Source: Euryarchaeota archaeon UBA558
Lineage (GTDB): Archaea > Thermoplasmatota > Poseidoniia > Poseidoniales > Thalassarchaeaceae
Assembly (NCBI GenBank): GCA_002507175.1
Contig: DAZE01000003.1
Coordinates: 1-64,000, forward strand
Length of the DNA stretch: 64,000 nt
Direction of reading: 5' to 3'
Shown here: positions 18,201 through 26,193 of the stretch, piece after piece
Layout: each line of letters begins with the position of its first letter
How positions within the stretch are numbered: the stretch's first letter is position 1
Made by a program: the position numbers and the translations under genes
Notes under the pieces: generated by a model
Database searches by the model: none
What the model was told of the DNA's origin: nothing
Seen by the model: only the letters and a program-made list of their open reading frames with translations

Positions 18201-19149
18201 TCTCGTTGGACATCTAGGAATAGGGCTCGCACCACATACATCGGGAGGGGTACTCTGTCGCATAATTGGATGGACAGACGCCTCGGCTGGGTATGCACAT
18301 CCTCTGTTCCATGCTGCAAAGAGACGTAATTGCGATGGCGATGAGGATTGTGTCATGTTGTTGTTGGAAGGACTATTGAATTTCTCGAAGGACATCCTCC
18401 CCTCTAATCGCGGCGGTCAGATGGATGCGCCTCTGGTCTTGACGACACGTCTGCTTCCGAACCAGATAGACAAAGAAGCATTGAACGTTGATTGCTCATG
18501 GTCGTATCCCTTGGAATTCTACCAAGCGACATTATCTCAACCACATTCTTCCGGGGTAAAGCAATTTATCGACATAGTAGAAAATCGCGTCGGGACCATA
18601 GGAGACGTTCGAGGATATGGCTGGACTCACGATTCCGCTGGATTGAGCTCAGGACCCTCAAATTCTCAGTACAAGCTACTGCCTTCCATGGAGATGAAAA
18701 TGGACGCGCAACTCATGTTGGCATCAAGACTTAGAGCGGTCTCTGTAAAGAGGGTGGCTAAACAAGTAATTGAATCCCATTTTCTTAGAGACATAAGAGG
18801 CAATCTAGTCGCTTTCACAAGACAAAAGATTCGTTGCGTAAAATGCAACGCATCATACAGGAGAATTCCCTTGACTGGAACATGCATAGCCAAAGTAGCG
18901 AAGAATGAAGCGACACGACGCTTAGGGAACTCATCAGACCATGACAGCCGCCCATTTTGCGGCGGCAACCTCACATTGACAGTGTCTCCAGGTGCAGTCA
19001 AGAAGTATATCGGCGTAACAAACAGGGTGATCGAAAAGTACGGAATCGACTTGTACACAGAACAGAGAGTAAAATGGATGGAAGATAGTGTAGAATCTCT
19101 CTTAGAGAACGACAAGGTCACAATAATGACTCTTGGAGACTTTATATGA
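15217..19149 (+). CDS. polC: DNA polymerase D large subunit (DP2)
   Basis: 1310 residues, catalytic subunit of the archaea-specific replicative family D polymerase. Visible landmarks are the N-terminal block (YATYLDLIEAETDLVYKIA), GDGSSFLSIDFCGPIRAAGG, a first zinc module near residue 803 (CMNCG...CRHDYGDGSPPCNG), the catalytic NCDGDEDC motif near 1037, GRGGQMDAP-type sequence just after it, and a C-terminal zinc module from about 1206 (CVKCNASY...FCGGNLTL). No intein interrupts it, unlike in several Thermococcales. The start is TTG because an in-frame stop lies 15 bp upstream and no ATG occurs in the first 90 codons; GTG codons at 15226/15229 are alternatives. Its 3' end overlaps the convergent mptE gene by 8 bp. 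Confidence 0.97.
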   Translation: MIDVVYAFGPTRETGRLSAEYATYLDLIEAETDLVYKIANEARSKGIDFKTEVEIPRAKDLASRTVRLLERYLRPEEDSSPIQIEDRLRDLLDTMDRESASITIARESAKMMHELTGDLRKSIDTGLRVGLAVLTEAVLVAPLEGIGEVRILNNHGDGSSFLSIDFCGPIRAAGGTAQAMGVLIGDVIRRELGIERYQPSEGEVERVKEEFGLYRGGLQYKPPPEEVDMIVRACPVMVNGEGTERIEVAGYREVPNIEGSRIRQGVLLVIAEGLCLKAPKIKKHTDRLGVEGWDFIDILASKGKDANKAESNAKQRQVKPDSRYMGDIIAGRPVFGEPSKPGGFRLRYGRSRTTGLAAAGLNPASMHAMGGFLSVGTQMKIERPGKACAVTPTSGIDGPLVLLEDGTFTMVHDEVSWNALSGQISVIWDAGEILIGFGEFLENNKELVPSGYNLDWWASELASKIDMPEKLDSFFEILNADRSLFPKGLPFNGAITRGGEPENERETRKRDWNRKLKNLDLTWDQVVSISDKFGTAIPPPWNLWWSDLPVALIPSLCLAMQRSIKQSGKLIIPLNQSEEAVEGLNQEHMSKIKEYGVVRYSLMSLGLQHKLDNDNIVIERYWEPLCELLDIDNDNFGKSEILIKTEQRLTQIDEAKSIVLSESERSSEVEKLRTERRIRAETKARQRNLGVEETEAIGIAAAAEIDDPGPMNKEEFEQAVSTLDDNEVEQSLWIVREVSCHRWEDAVPTRIGARMGRPEKAERREMKQYTHALYPIGNNGGPQRLLDQIGKGALSVDVSIRRCMNCGRDTHEIRCRHDYGDGSPPCNGRTEIRRKKSTDRRLGEKRNIQFTALLEAARKNLNLNSLPRPIKATRQLESRLQTPEPLEKGILRALHDVSVNKDGTSRFDMIDVPITHFRPLEIGTSWKKLVELGYSEDMDGNELKSDDQILEIFPQDIILSSNAELHLSSTCKFVDDELTKIYGMEPFFNYESKQDLVGHLGIGLAPHTSGGVLCRIIGWTDASAGYAHPLFHAAKRRNCDGDEDCVMLLLEGLLNFSKDILPSNRGGQMDAPLVLTTRLLPNQIDKEALNVDCSWSYPLEFYQATLSQPHSSGVKQFIDIVENRVGTIGDVRGYGWTHDSAGLSSGPSNSQYKLLPSMEMKMDAQLMLASRLRAVSVKRVAKQVIESHFLRDIRGNLVAFTRQKIRCVKCNASYRRIPLTGTCIAKVAKNEATRRLGNSSDHDSRPFCGGNLTLTVSPGAVKKYIGVTNRVIEKYGIDLYTEQRVKWMEDSVESLLENDKVTIMTLGDFI

Positions 19150-19858
19150 TTCCGGAGAAACCCAATTCTTCCAGAATCCTCTTCATCCACCTCAACTTCA
19201 ACAATTTCCTCTCGGGCTCAGTGGTCCCAGAGAATCTTCCAACAACATCGGACCTAGTACCGAGAAGCACAATGTTTGACACGCTGATTCCCATAGACAC
19301 GACGATGCAAACAGCTCTGTCCCCATCGGTGAAACCTCCGGGATTTACCATACCATCTATGGAAAAAGGGGTTTGATGTGTGATAGAAATGGGGAGACCA
19401 CTCACTCTTGGTATTAGATGCCTTAACGAATCCTGATTATCCCCGTGCGCATGTATAATCATGGGGATATTGTTCTCGATGGATAATGAAAGACCTGTGC
19501 CCCCATCACCGTCAGAAACAACCCCGATCACGGAATCCCAACCTTCTTTCGGATCTTCCAAGTGAGAGAAGATTTCTCCAGAACCGTCCGCGACAATAAA
19601 TCTACACCCTTGTCTTATTGCATCTTTAATTTCCTCTATTTCAACCGCTGCCCCTACGATAGCAATGCTTCCGGAGTGTGACAATAACTCTCGTCTGATG
19701 CTATCCCATGTTTTGTTTAGATCAACGAGAGAACGACTCTGTGATGCAGAGGAGACCAACTCGTCGACTAGCCATTTCGCAACGTACAGATCCTTATCAA
19801 GCGACCATCCAAACTCAGACCTTATGTCATCTTGAATCTGGATCAGTCTCTCATCCAT
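19142..19858 (-). CDS. mptE: 6-hydroxymethyl-7,8-dihydropterin pyrophosphokinase (MptE, DUF115)
   Basis: About 238 residues of the archaeal DUF115 family, which pyrophosphorylates 6-hydroxymethyl-dihydropterin in tetrahydropterin or folate synthesis. Signatures: GSIAIVGAAVEIEE, FIVADGSG, VISDGDGG-like VVSDGDGG, MIIHAHGDN, and GGFTDGDRAVCI near the C terminus. The ATG at 19858 was chosen because homologues start at MDE.L.QI.DDI; the open frame reaches 19930. It converges on and overlaps the PolD gene by 8 bp and diverges from priL. Confidence 0.9.
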   Translation of the reverse strand: MDERLIQIQDDIRSEFGWSLDKDLYVAKWLVDELVSSASQSRSLVDLNKTWDSIRRELLSHSGSIAIVGAAVEIEEIKDAIRQGCRFIVADGSGEIFSHLEDPKEGWDSVIGVVSDGDGGTGLSLSIENNIPMIIHAHGDNQDSLRHLIPRVSGLPISITHQTPFSIDGMVNPGGFTDGDRAVCIVVSMGISVSNIVLLGTRSDVVGRFSGTTEPERKLLKLRWMKRILEELGFSGII

Positions 19859-19935
19859 TGTTAGATGGCGATCTCCGATCATGAAGTTTGGCTGCCGTGA
19901 GCGTTCAAGAACCCTGCCGGTTCTGAACATACAAC

Positions 19936-21054
19936 ATGCCTATGCCGGGTACCCCTCCAACACTTACAAATGAGAGTGTTCTGGCAAGATATCCATTCTT
20001 ACCCCAAGCCAGATTCCACATGCGAAAGTTGTTCGACGATAATGCAATCGATATCGATGCGATTATCGAACAGGGTTGGTTGGAAGAAGCCAGGTCTTTG
20101 GGTCGATTGAGGCTTGTCGAGTCAATTGTACACAAATCAAAAGCCGATCCAATGGGAACAGTGGATCTCGCCAACGAAGCTTCTAGGTTATTCTCTATGG
20201 CTGCTTATCAATATGCATTCTTGGTGGTCTGTGCCTCGTTTGATGATAGACTGGTATCAAGGTGGGCAGAGGGAGAATCAAGTTTGGCAGATAAGAACAT
20301 AGGGATCGATGAATTATATTTCGAAACCATAGTGAAGACCTATATTTCCTCACTGAAATCCTCCTTTGAAAACGGCCAAATAATATACTCAGTACCTCTC
20401 AGTGACTTTCTTGAGCTGTGCCCGAAAATATCCGGATCTTACTGGAGACTAGTTAACAGACCGGTGAATCATGGTTGGGTCACCCTTGACCCTGCTTCAG
20501 GTGACACCAGTGCTCAACGTGTCGCCAGGTTGGTCAAAGAGAGAATCAGAGAGGAATTGATTGAGAGGAGTAGGGAAAGCATGGTAAGAATGTCCGAACA
20601 ATTAGCCGATAGGTTGGGCGAAGAAGTGACTCGTATATCCGAACTTTTCGGATCTCAAATCAGGTCTGAGATACCAATCGCATCTGCTACCAAAGAAGAT
20701 TGGCCCCCTTGCTTTTCAAACTCAATAGAGGAACTTGCTTCCGGGGTAAACGTAAATCACGTCGGACGCGTGTTTGTCGCCGCCATGGGCAGGAGCATGG
20801 GACTTCCCTTAGAAATGACCTGCTCCTTTTTCGAGGGTGCTCCGGATTACGATCCACAGACAACGTCGTATCAAGTAGGTCACGTGTATGAGCGTGAATA
20901 CACGCCCCACGGTTGTGGCGCATTGAAAGCAGCGGCCAGATGTCCAGTTGGGCCAGGCGATGATCGGCTGTGCGATCAGGAATGGTTGACTCACCCTCTG
21001 AAATATCTCAGGGCAAAACAACGTTCTAGGGCGAAGTCAGAAACAGTGTTATGA
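19936..21054 (+). CDS. priL: DNA primase large subunit
   Basis: 372 residues. The N-terminal helical region (LARYPFLPQARFHMRKLF) and the C-terminal iron-sulfur domain are recognisable. The latter begins with WPPCFSNSIEEL and continues NVNHVGRVFVAAM, with further cysteines in EMTCSFF, HGCGALKAAARCP and DDRLCDQEW that can supply four [4Fe-4S] ligands. PriL supports the catalytic PriS in initiating primers; priS is not in this window. The gene lies near PolD, and archaeal DnaG is at 40 kb, so replication genes are spread over this locus. Confidence 0.93.
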   Translation: MPMPGTPPTLTNESVLARYPFLPQARFHMRKLFDDNAIDIDAIIEQGWLEEARSLGRLRLVESIVHKSKADPMGTVDLANEASRLFSMAAYQYAFLVVCASFDDRLVSRWAEGESSLADKNIGIDELYFETIVKTYISSLKSSFENGQIIYSVPLSDFLELCPKISGSYWRLVNRPVNHGWVTLDPASGDTSAQRVARLVKERIREELIERSRESMVRMSEQLADRLGEEVTRISELFGSQIRSEIPIASATKEDWPPCFSNSIEELASGVNVNHVGRVFVAAMGRSMGLPLEMTCSFFEGAPDYDPQTTSYQVGHVYEREYTPHGCGALKAAARCPVGPGDDRLCDQEWLTHPLKYLRAKQRSRAKSETVL

Positions 21055-21131
21055 CTAAATGAACGCCGTGTCATCCAACACTGGAACAAACAATTCAAAT
21101 CTTGGATCCTACTTGAGCCAAACGAACCCCC

Positions 21132-22250
21132 ATGGTTAGGACACTCGTCATTTCAGTTGATCGCGACAATGACCTAGGGGTCAAAGCCGGTGTTAGAGGG
21201 CCAGTAATTGGACGAAAAGCAACCCTAACAGCAGCCTTGAGACTCGGCATCGCTGACCCTGAGGAAAGTGACACAAACGCCATCATGGGCGCACTTCACC
21301 ATCATGACAGGCTCATTGAGAAATCTGACTCCAGCGATGGGGTCGAAGTGGCAATTCTTACCGGGGACGTTCGTGTTGGTCCAAGGAGCGACAGAGCGAT
21401 AGCAAGCCAATTGGATGAGGTCATACGACTTTTCCAGCCAGATACTGCTGTCCTTGTCACCGATGGAGCAGAGGACGAAGCCTCAATACCCATCATATCA
21501 TCGAGAGTCAGGATCGATCACATAGAGAAGATCATCGTTAGACAATCAAAGGGAATTGAGAGTACTTACTACTACATCGCCAAAGCAATCGAGGACCCAC
21601 GATGGAGAGCTAGATTGCTGGTACCCATAGCCACCTTCCTCCTCATTCTCGGTCTAGGTCTGATCTTACCAAAATATGGCAATATCCTAATCGGATCTCT
21701 TCCATTAATAATAGGAGGATGGATACTGGCGAAAGGACTTGGTTGGGAACAACAGTTGGAAAGACTGTTCGATGACATGCGAAGTAGCGCATCTGGAGGA
21801 CTATTCTCCTCCCTTTTATGGGCGGTGTCAGTGGTATCTGTATTATTCAGTATACTAGCCGCTTTCGATATTTTTACAGATAATGTAGCATATGGGAACA
21901 GGTCAAACTTATGGATATGGGCCCGAGCGATCGATGAAGCACTTCAGTGGCTTGTAATAGCCGGCGTTTGTTTTTCACTCTCCCTTGGGGTCCTGCGTTG
22001 GAAAGAGGGGACTTTTCGCGGCCAGTCGATCCTGATGATTGGATTGGGATTAGTGGCATATGCATTCATCAATGCAACAGTGGACCTCCTTCAGGAGTGG
22101 CCAAACTACCAGCCCTCGGTCTCCACAGTAGTTGACGACTGGGGATTGCCATTTATGTCGGTAGTTTTCTACTACCTGCTCAGAGTCGTGGTCGATTCCC
22201 TGCGAAATGAAGATGAAGATCCGAATGCTAACCGACACTGGGGCATCTAA
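21132..22250 (+). CDS. DUF373-family membrane protein
   Basis: 372 residues. The N-terminal soluble half (TLVISVDRDNDLG, then EVAILTGD, AVLVTDGAEDE) matches archaeal DUF373 proteins, followed by about seven hydrophobic helices from residue 160 to 360. The family is almost confined to archaea and has no established function; a nucleotide- or metal-binding role is suggested only by the conserved acidic motifs. It follows priL after 77 bp and may share its transcript. Confidence 0.85.
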   Translation: MVRTLVISVDRDNDLGVKAGVRGPVIGRKATLTAALRLGIADPEESDTNAIMGALHHHDRLIEKSDSSDGVEVAILTGDVRVGPRSDRAIASQLDEVIRLFQPDTAVLVTDGAEDEASIPIISSRVRIDHIEKIIVRQSKGIESTYYYIAKAIEDPRWRARLLVPIATFLLILGLGLILPKYGNILIGSLPLIIGGWILAKGLGWEQQLERLFDDMRSSASGGLFSSLLWAVSVVSVLFSILAAFDIFTDNVAYGNRSNLWIWARAIDEALQWLVIAGVCFSLSLGVLRWKEGTFRGQSILMIGLGLVAYAFINATVDLLQEWPNYQPSVSTVVDDWGLPFMSVVFYYLLRVVVDSLRNEDEDPNANRHWGI

Positions 22251-22289
22251 GTCAGACGATCGTTCTGATTTTGTGAATGGCCAAGCGTG

Positions 22290-23945
22290 TTAGACATTCT
22301 TCCGTTTACGAACCCTCTCCATGTATCGACTGTAATTCCCCGGCCATACGACCACACTGCCATTCCCTGGGACCTCCCAGATTGTATCGCATATCTTGTC
22401 GAGAAACCATCTATCATGGCTGACTGTGATTATACTCCCATCATATCTTATCAGAGCCTCCTCAAGGGCCTCTTTTGCATCTGTGTCCAGGTGATTAGTC
22501 GGCTCATCTAGGAGTAGAAGATTATTCTCTTCCAATAATAATTTCAGTAGTGCGATGCGGGCTCTTTCCCCACCGCTCAATGAGCTCAATTTTGTACCAA
22601 CCATATCTTTTGTGAATTGAAATTGCCCTAACAATGCCCTTATGTCCCCATAATCCATCCTGGGTTTCAAAAATCTAATTTGTTCTATTGGAGTGAGGTC
22701 GAAATTTAAAGATCTATGGTCCTGATGAAAGTATCCTATCTTAACCCCTGGCCTGACATCAATTTCCCCTTCGTCGAGTTTTAGTTCCCCCATTATGGTC
22801 CTAAGAAGGGTGGTCTTTCCGGCCCCATTACCGCCCACAACACCTATTTTTTGACCTCTTCTAACACTAATATCAACGGAGTCAAAAATAGGTCGATCCA
22901 ATTCGCTGAAAGTTAATTTCCCCCTCTTTATATCTAGGACCTCTAGGCTAGATTTCTCACTGGATTCCAAAGAAAATTTGAGACCTCTGCGAGATTTGGG
23001 CTTCAGGGATCTCAACCACTTTAATTCACGCTGAGCTCGATTAATCATTACATGCTTCTGTGAAATCGACTTGTCGTATTTGTTCGCTGATTTCATGGAT
23101 TGAACGGCGCCTTTCAACCGTCGAAGCTCCTTTTGCGTTTTTTGGATGCGATCATCCAAGGTCTGTAGAAAAAGGGCCTTTTGCTTCAAAAAAGAAGAAT
23201 AGCCCCCTATGTAACCTTTCACATGGGCATCTTGCACTTCTAGTATCGCATTGCAAATCCTATCCAGAAAGTACCTATCATGACTTACGACGACTATTGC
23301 TCCCTCGAATCCTAATAAGAACTGCTCAAGCCAATCTAATGTCTCCAGATCCAAGTGGTTCGTGGGCTCATCCAAAAAGAACACTTCTATTTCCGATAAA
23401 CCAACGAGTTGTCGAGCAAGGGCTACCTTTGCCCTTTCACCGCCCGATAACAACTCGAGTTGAGTGTCCATAGGATGTTGAGATAAATCAAGGGCTCGAA
23501 GTATTTCTTGAGCCCTGCTAGCAACATTCGATCCACCTGATTTGGCATTCATACTTTGCAACTCTTGATACCGATCGATATCCGCCTGCCAATCACCCTC
23601 ATAGAACAAGGGATCGGCCATTCTCCCCTCGATATCGGCCAACTCGGCATCTATTTCCTCAAATTGCCTTCCTTTCCGTTCCAATTCCTCCTCCAAGGTG
23701 GCTCCCTCATCAATATCCCTGACTTGGGTAAGGAAAGCAATCCTCAGTCCCGGAGCGAAAGAAATCTCACCGAGATCTTGGTCTTGTTCAGAAATAGTTC
23801 GCAACAAAGTGGTTTTACCTGCACCGTTGTGGCCAACGATACCAATCCTGTCCCCTTCTTCAATTCGGACATTTACCCCTTCGAGAACTGTGGTTGGACC
23901 GAAGGATCTGTGCACCCCCTCCAGTCGTATTAACTCTCTAGCCAC
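22290..23945 (-). CDS. ABC-F family ATP-binding protein
   Basis: 551 residues with two ABC domains and no membrane segments. Domain one has Walker A GHNGAGKTT, signature LSGGERAKVALAR and Walker B EVFFLDEPTNHLD; domain two has GGNGAGKTT, LSGGERARIALLK and LLLLDEPTNHLD. The two are separated by a charged helical linker (about residues 245-320) typical of ABC-F proteins that act on the ribosome E site. ABC-F proteins are common in bacteria and eukaryotes and less so in archaea, so transfer is likely. It is divergent from the Pcc1-like gene. Confidence 0.94.
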   Translation of the reverse strand: MARELIRLEGVHRSFGPTTVLEGVNVRIEEGDRIGIVGHNGAGKTTLLRTISEQDQDLGEISFAPGLRIAFLTQVRDIDEGATLEEELERKGRQFEEIDAELADIEGRMADPLFYEGDWQADIDRYQELQSMNAKSGGSNVASRAQEILRALDLSQHPMDTQLELLSGGERAKVALARQLVGLSEIEVFFLDEPTNHLDLETLDWLEQFLLGFEGAIVVVSHDRYFLDRICNAILEVQDAHVKGYIGGYSSFLKQKALFLQTLDDRIQKTQKELRRLKGAVQSMKSANKYDKSISQKHVMINRAQRELKWLRSLKPKSRRGLKFSLESSEKSSLEVLDIKRGKLTFSELDRPIFDSVDISVRRGQKIGVVGGNGAGKTTLLRTIMGELKLDEGEIDVRPGVKIGYFHQDHRSLNFDLTPIEQIRFLKPRMDYGDIRALLGQFQFTKDMVGTKLSSLSGGERARIALLKLLLEENNLLLLDEPTNHLDTDAKEALEEALIRYDGSIITVSHDRWFLDKICDTIWEVPGNGSVVVWPGNYSRYMERVRKRKNV

Positions 23946-24028
23946 ATCATTCGGAGGGTAATGGGGTTGAAGTGGCCATCGGTCAAAAGGTCCGATGAAT
24001 CAAAGAATACCCGCCATGGCGTAGACCT

Positions 24029-24268
24029 ATGGAATCCGTCATCAAGATAAGTTGGAGGGGGGACCAAAGTGAGATCATGAGGGCAATCGAATCCGTAAAA
24101 CCAGACGATTCTGATTCCTTTACCATTGAATACGCCAAAGCTGAAAGCGTTTTTTTTGCAACTATCACAATAAAATCAAACTCACTTTCTTCAGCCAAGG
24201 CGACAGCAGATGATATTCTTGCTTGTTTAGGCGCCGCATCCGTGGCAGCGGATCTCCTCGACGATTGA
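24029..24268 (+). CDS. Pcc1-like KEOPS subunit
   Basis: 79 residues, the usual size of archaeal Pcc1. The sequence has a beta-strand start (SVIKISWRG), a central FFATITIKSNS strand and the family's C-terminal helix with SSAKATADDILACLGAA. Pcc1 dimerises and scaffolds Kae1-Bud32-Cgi121, which install t6A37 on tRNA. A Sua5/TsaC-like gene lies at 1.2 kb; the other KEOPS genes are not here. The call rests on a short sequence, so it is tentative. Confidence 0.72.
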   Translation: MESVIKISWRGDQSEIMRAIESVKPDDSDSFTIEYAKAESVFFATITIKSNSLSSAKATADDILACLGAASVAADLLDD

Positions 24269-24340
24269 TCGCTAATTTCACATAATTTACATATAAATGG
24301 AAAAACACTGCTTCATATCTCACACGCTGATGGAAGAGGT

Positions 24341-24430
24341 ATGAACACAGGAACGATACTTGCTTTCCTGATCGGCACATACGCCTCTTTCGCTATTGCC
24401 GTGATGGCCGCCACCCCACTACTCGCGTGA
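24341..24430 (+). CDS. Small single-pass membrane protein (29 residues)
   Basis: A 29-codon frame starting with ATG at 24341 encodes MNTGTILAFL, then IGTYASFAIAVMAATPLLA, a single hydrophobic helix. A TATA-like ATATAAAT at 24291-24298 lies 43 bp upstream of the ATG and a purine-rich GGAAGAGG directly precedes it. It occupies an otherwise empty 226-bp gap between the Pcc1-like gene and nadC. Function unknown; only the promoter-like context and the clean hydrophobic profile support it. Confidence 0.45.
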   Translation: MNTGTILAFLIGTYASFAIAVMAATPLLA

Positions 24431-24494
24431 ATGATAAAACCGGACCCTGCAAATAATCAGGGACCGTTAAATTGATCCCATCGGAGCGAATGGT

Positions 24495-25397
24495 ATGGTA
24501 ATACCCCATGACAGGTCGAGTTTGTTGTGGAATGACGGTCCAACTGGTAGGTTCACTGAATCAATGGAGCGCTGGATTAATGCAATGTATTCAGATGACC
24601 CATCCAACATAGATGTCATTACAGCGGGTCGGTCAATCTCCAGAATAATCGCCAAGGAAAACGGCGTCCTATCAGGAAGGCCAGTACTCGATTACCTCAT
24701 TGAACACTACTGCAATGGAGCAACAACAGTATGGAATTTTATCGAGGGCCAAGGATTTCAGAAAGGACAGGAAATAGTCTCCATAGTCTCAAACTCCAAT
24801 GAAATTCTAAGGATAGAAAGAATATGTATGAATTTGATTACTAGATTGAGTGGAATCGCTTCGACGACGTCCAAATGGAGCGAACAATTGGGGGGGGTTT
24901 CTCTTGCAGCAACCAGAAAAACGAACTGGGGAATTTTAGACAAGTGGGCAGTTCATATTGGAGGGGGTCTCACTCATCGCCTTGACCGCTCGGACGGGCT
25001 AATGATCAAGGAAAATGATTTTTCGCTGGCAAAACTAACACTGGAAGAAATCCTTTCAACCTGTAGGACAGCAAGTGATTTTCCTGTGATCGAAGTCATA
25101 TCATCGGATCAGGCGTTAAGTGTGGTCAATTCATGGATTGGACTCCAAACTGGACCTTCAAGCACACATCAATTAACTTTGATGATGGACAACCTAGGGC
25201 CTGAGAATTGCAGGAAATTCTCCGACCGACTGGAGGATATGGGCCTGAGGCAAGAATTCGTTTTGGAAGGCTCAGGTAGGGTAAGGTGGGAAAATCTGCA
25301 AGACTGGGCCCAGTCTGGTGTAGACGTGGTGTCATCGGGATCCATAACCATGGAGCCTCAAATGATTGATATGACGATGCTGATGGAGGCCTCGTAG
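24495..25397 (+). CDS. nadC: Nicotinate-nucleotide pyrophosphorylase (carboxylating)
   Basis: 300 residues. NadC/ModD-family motifs are MNLITRLSGIAS, AATRKTNWGILDKWAV, the phosphate-binding GGGLTHRLDRSDGLMIKEND, and near the end GVDVVSSGSIT. It converts quinolinate and PRPP to nicotinate mononucleotide in NAD synthesis. The length fits NadC; ModD is a less likely alternative. The stop codon overlaps the GTG start of the following CoA gene by 1 bp, so the NAD and CoA cofactor genes are coupled. nadA and nadB are not in this window. Confidence 0.9.
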   Translation: MVIPHDRSSLLWNDGPTGRFTESMERWINAMYSDDPSNIDVITAGRSISRIIAKENGVLSGRPVLDYLIEHYCNGATTVWNFIEGQGFQKGQEIVSIVSNSNEILRIERICMNLITRLSGIASTTSKWSEQLGGVSLAATRKTNWGILDKWAVHIGGGLTHRLDRSDGLMIKENDFSLAKLTLEEILSTCRTASDFPVIEVISSDQALSVVNSWIGLQTGPSSTHQLTLMMDNLGPENCRKFSDRLEDMGLRQEFVLEGSGRVRWENLQDWAQSGVDVVSSGSITMEPQMIDMTMLMEAS

Positions 25398-26191
25398 TGA
25401 CTATCCCTGATGATCATCCCAGAAGGGAATCCTTGTTATCCAGACAGAAAATAGTTGATGCCCAAGCAGCTGGTCTGCTAGCAGACTCCGCAATGATTGC
25501 CCATGGTAGGGGAGAAGCATTCGACTATCTAATCGGAGAAAGGACTACTGACTCTGCGAAAAGGGCTGAGATGGAGGCATTGAATCGTCTTTTCAGAGCG
25601 AAATCTCCAGTCATTTCAATGAATGGAAACGCAACTGTACTCGCGGGCCAAGAAGCCATTTGCCTTGCGGCATTAACCAACAGCAGCGTGGAGATCAACA
25701 TCTTCTACAGGACAGATGATAGAATGCGTTTGTTATTGGCCGAGATCCACAATATGAAGGACTATGTCATGGAAAACCCTCCTTCAGATGAGATCGAGTT
25801 AGAAAGGTGGAGGGATATGGTGAGATCTGTCAAGATACACGGAGAGAATCCTGATGCTAAAATACCTCACCTAGAAGGGCCTAGAGCACTTTGTAGTTCA
25901 CAAGGAATCTTCCGAGCAGATGTCATTCTGGTACCATTGGAAGATGGAGATAGATGCGAAGCCTTGGTAGCGATGGGAAAGGAAGTTATTGTAGTAGACT
26001 TGAATCCACTTTCGAGAACTTCAACCACAGCCTCCGTCACGATTGTCGATGAAGTCAAACGAGCCATGGAGCGAATGGTCATTATGGCACTTGAGGGCCC
26101 TCTGAACAGCAATTCAGACTGGGACAATCGAGCTGCATTGGTGGATGCCCTAGATGAGATAGGAAGATCGACGAAACTACTCTCCTCTTGA
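25397..26191 (+). CDS. 4-Phosphopantoate-beta-alanine ligase (PPS, DUF137)
   Basis: 264 residues of the archaeal phosphopantothenate synthetase family. Diagnostic blocks are HGRGEAFDYLIGERTT, PVISMNGNATVL, the FYRTDDRM strand, and the long conserved GIFRADVILVPLEDGDR, then GKEVIVVDLNPLSRTS. It joins 4-phosphopantoate and beta-alanine, the archaeal route to phosphopantothenate. Pantoate kinase, the preceding enzyme, is at 51.6 kb in this window. Overlaps nadC by 1 bp. Confidence 0.95.
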   Translation: MTIPDDHPRRESLLSRQKIVDAQAAGLLADSAMIAHGRGEAFDYLIGERTTDSAKRAEMEALNRLFRAKSPVISMNGNATVLAGQEAICLAALTNSSVEINIFYRTDDRMRLLLAEIHNMKDYVMENPPSDEIELERWRDMVRSVKIHGENPDAKIPHLEGPRALCSSQGIFRADVILVPLEDGDRCEALVAMGKEVIVVDLNPLSRTSTTASVTIVDEVKRAMERMVIMALEGPLNSNSDWDNRAALVDALDEIGRSTKLLSS

Positions 26192-26193
26192 CA

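Noticed and set aside
15217..19149. Intein in the PolD large subunit
   Set aside because: The motifs run without interruption and the length is close to that of intein-free homologues.
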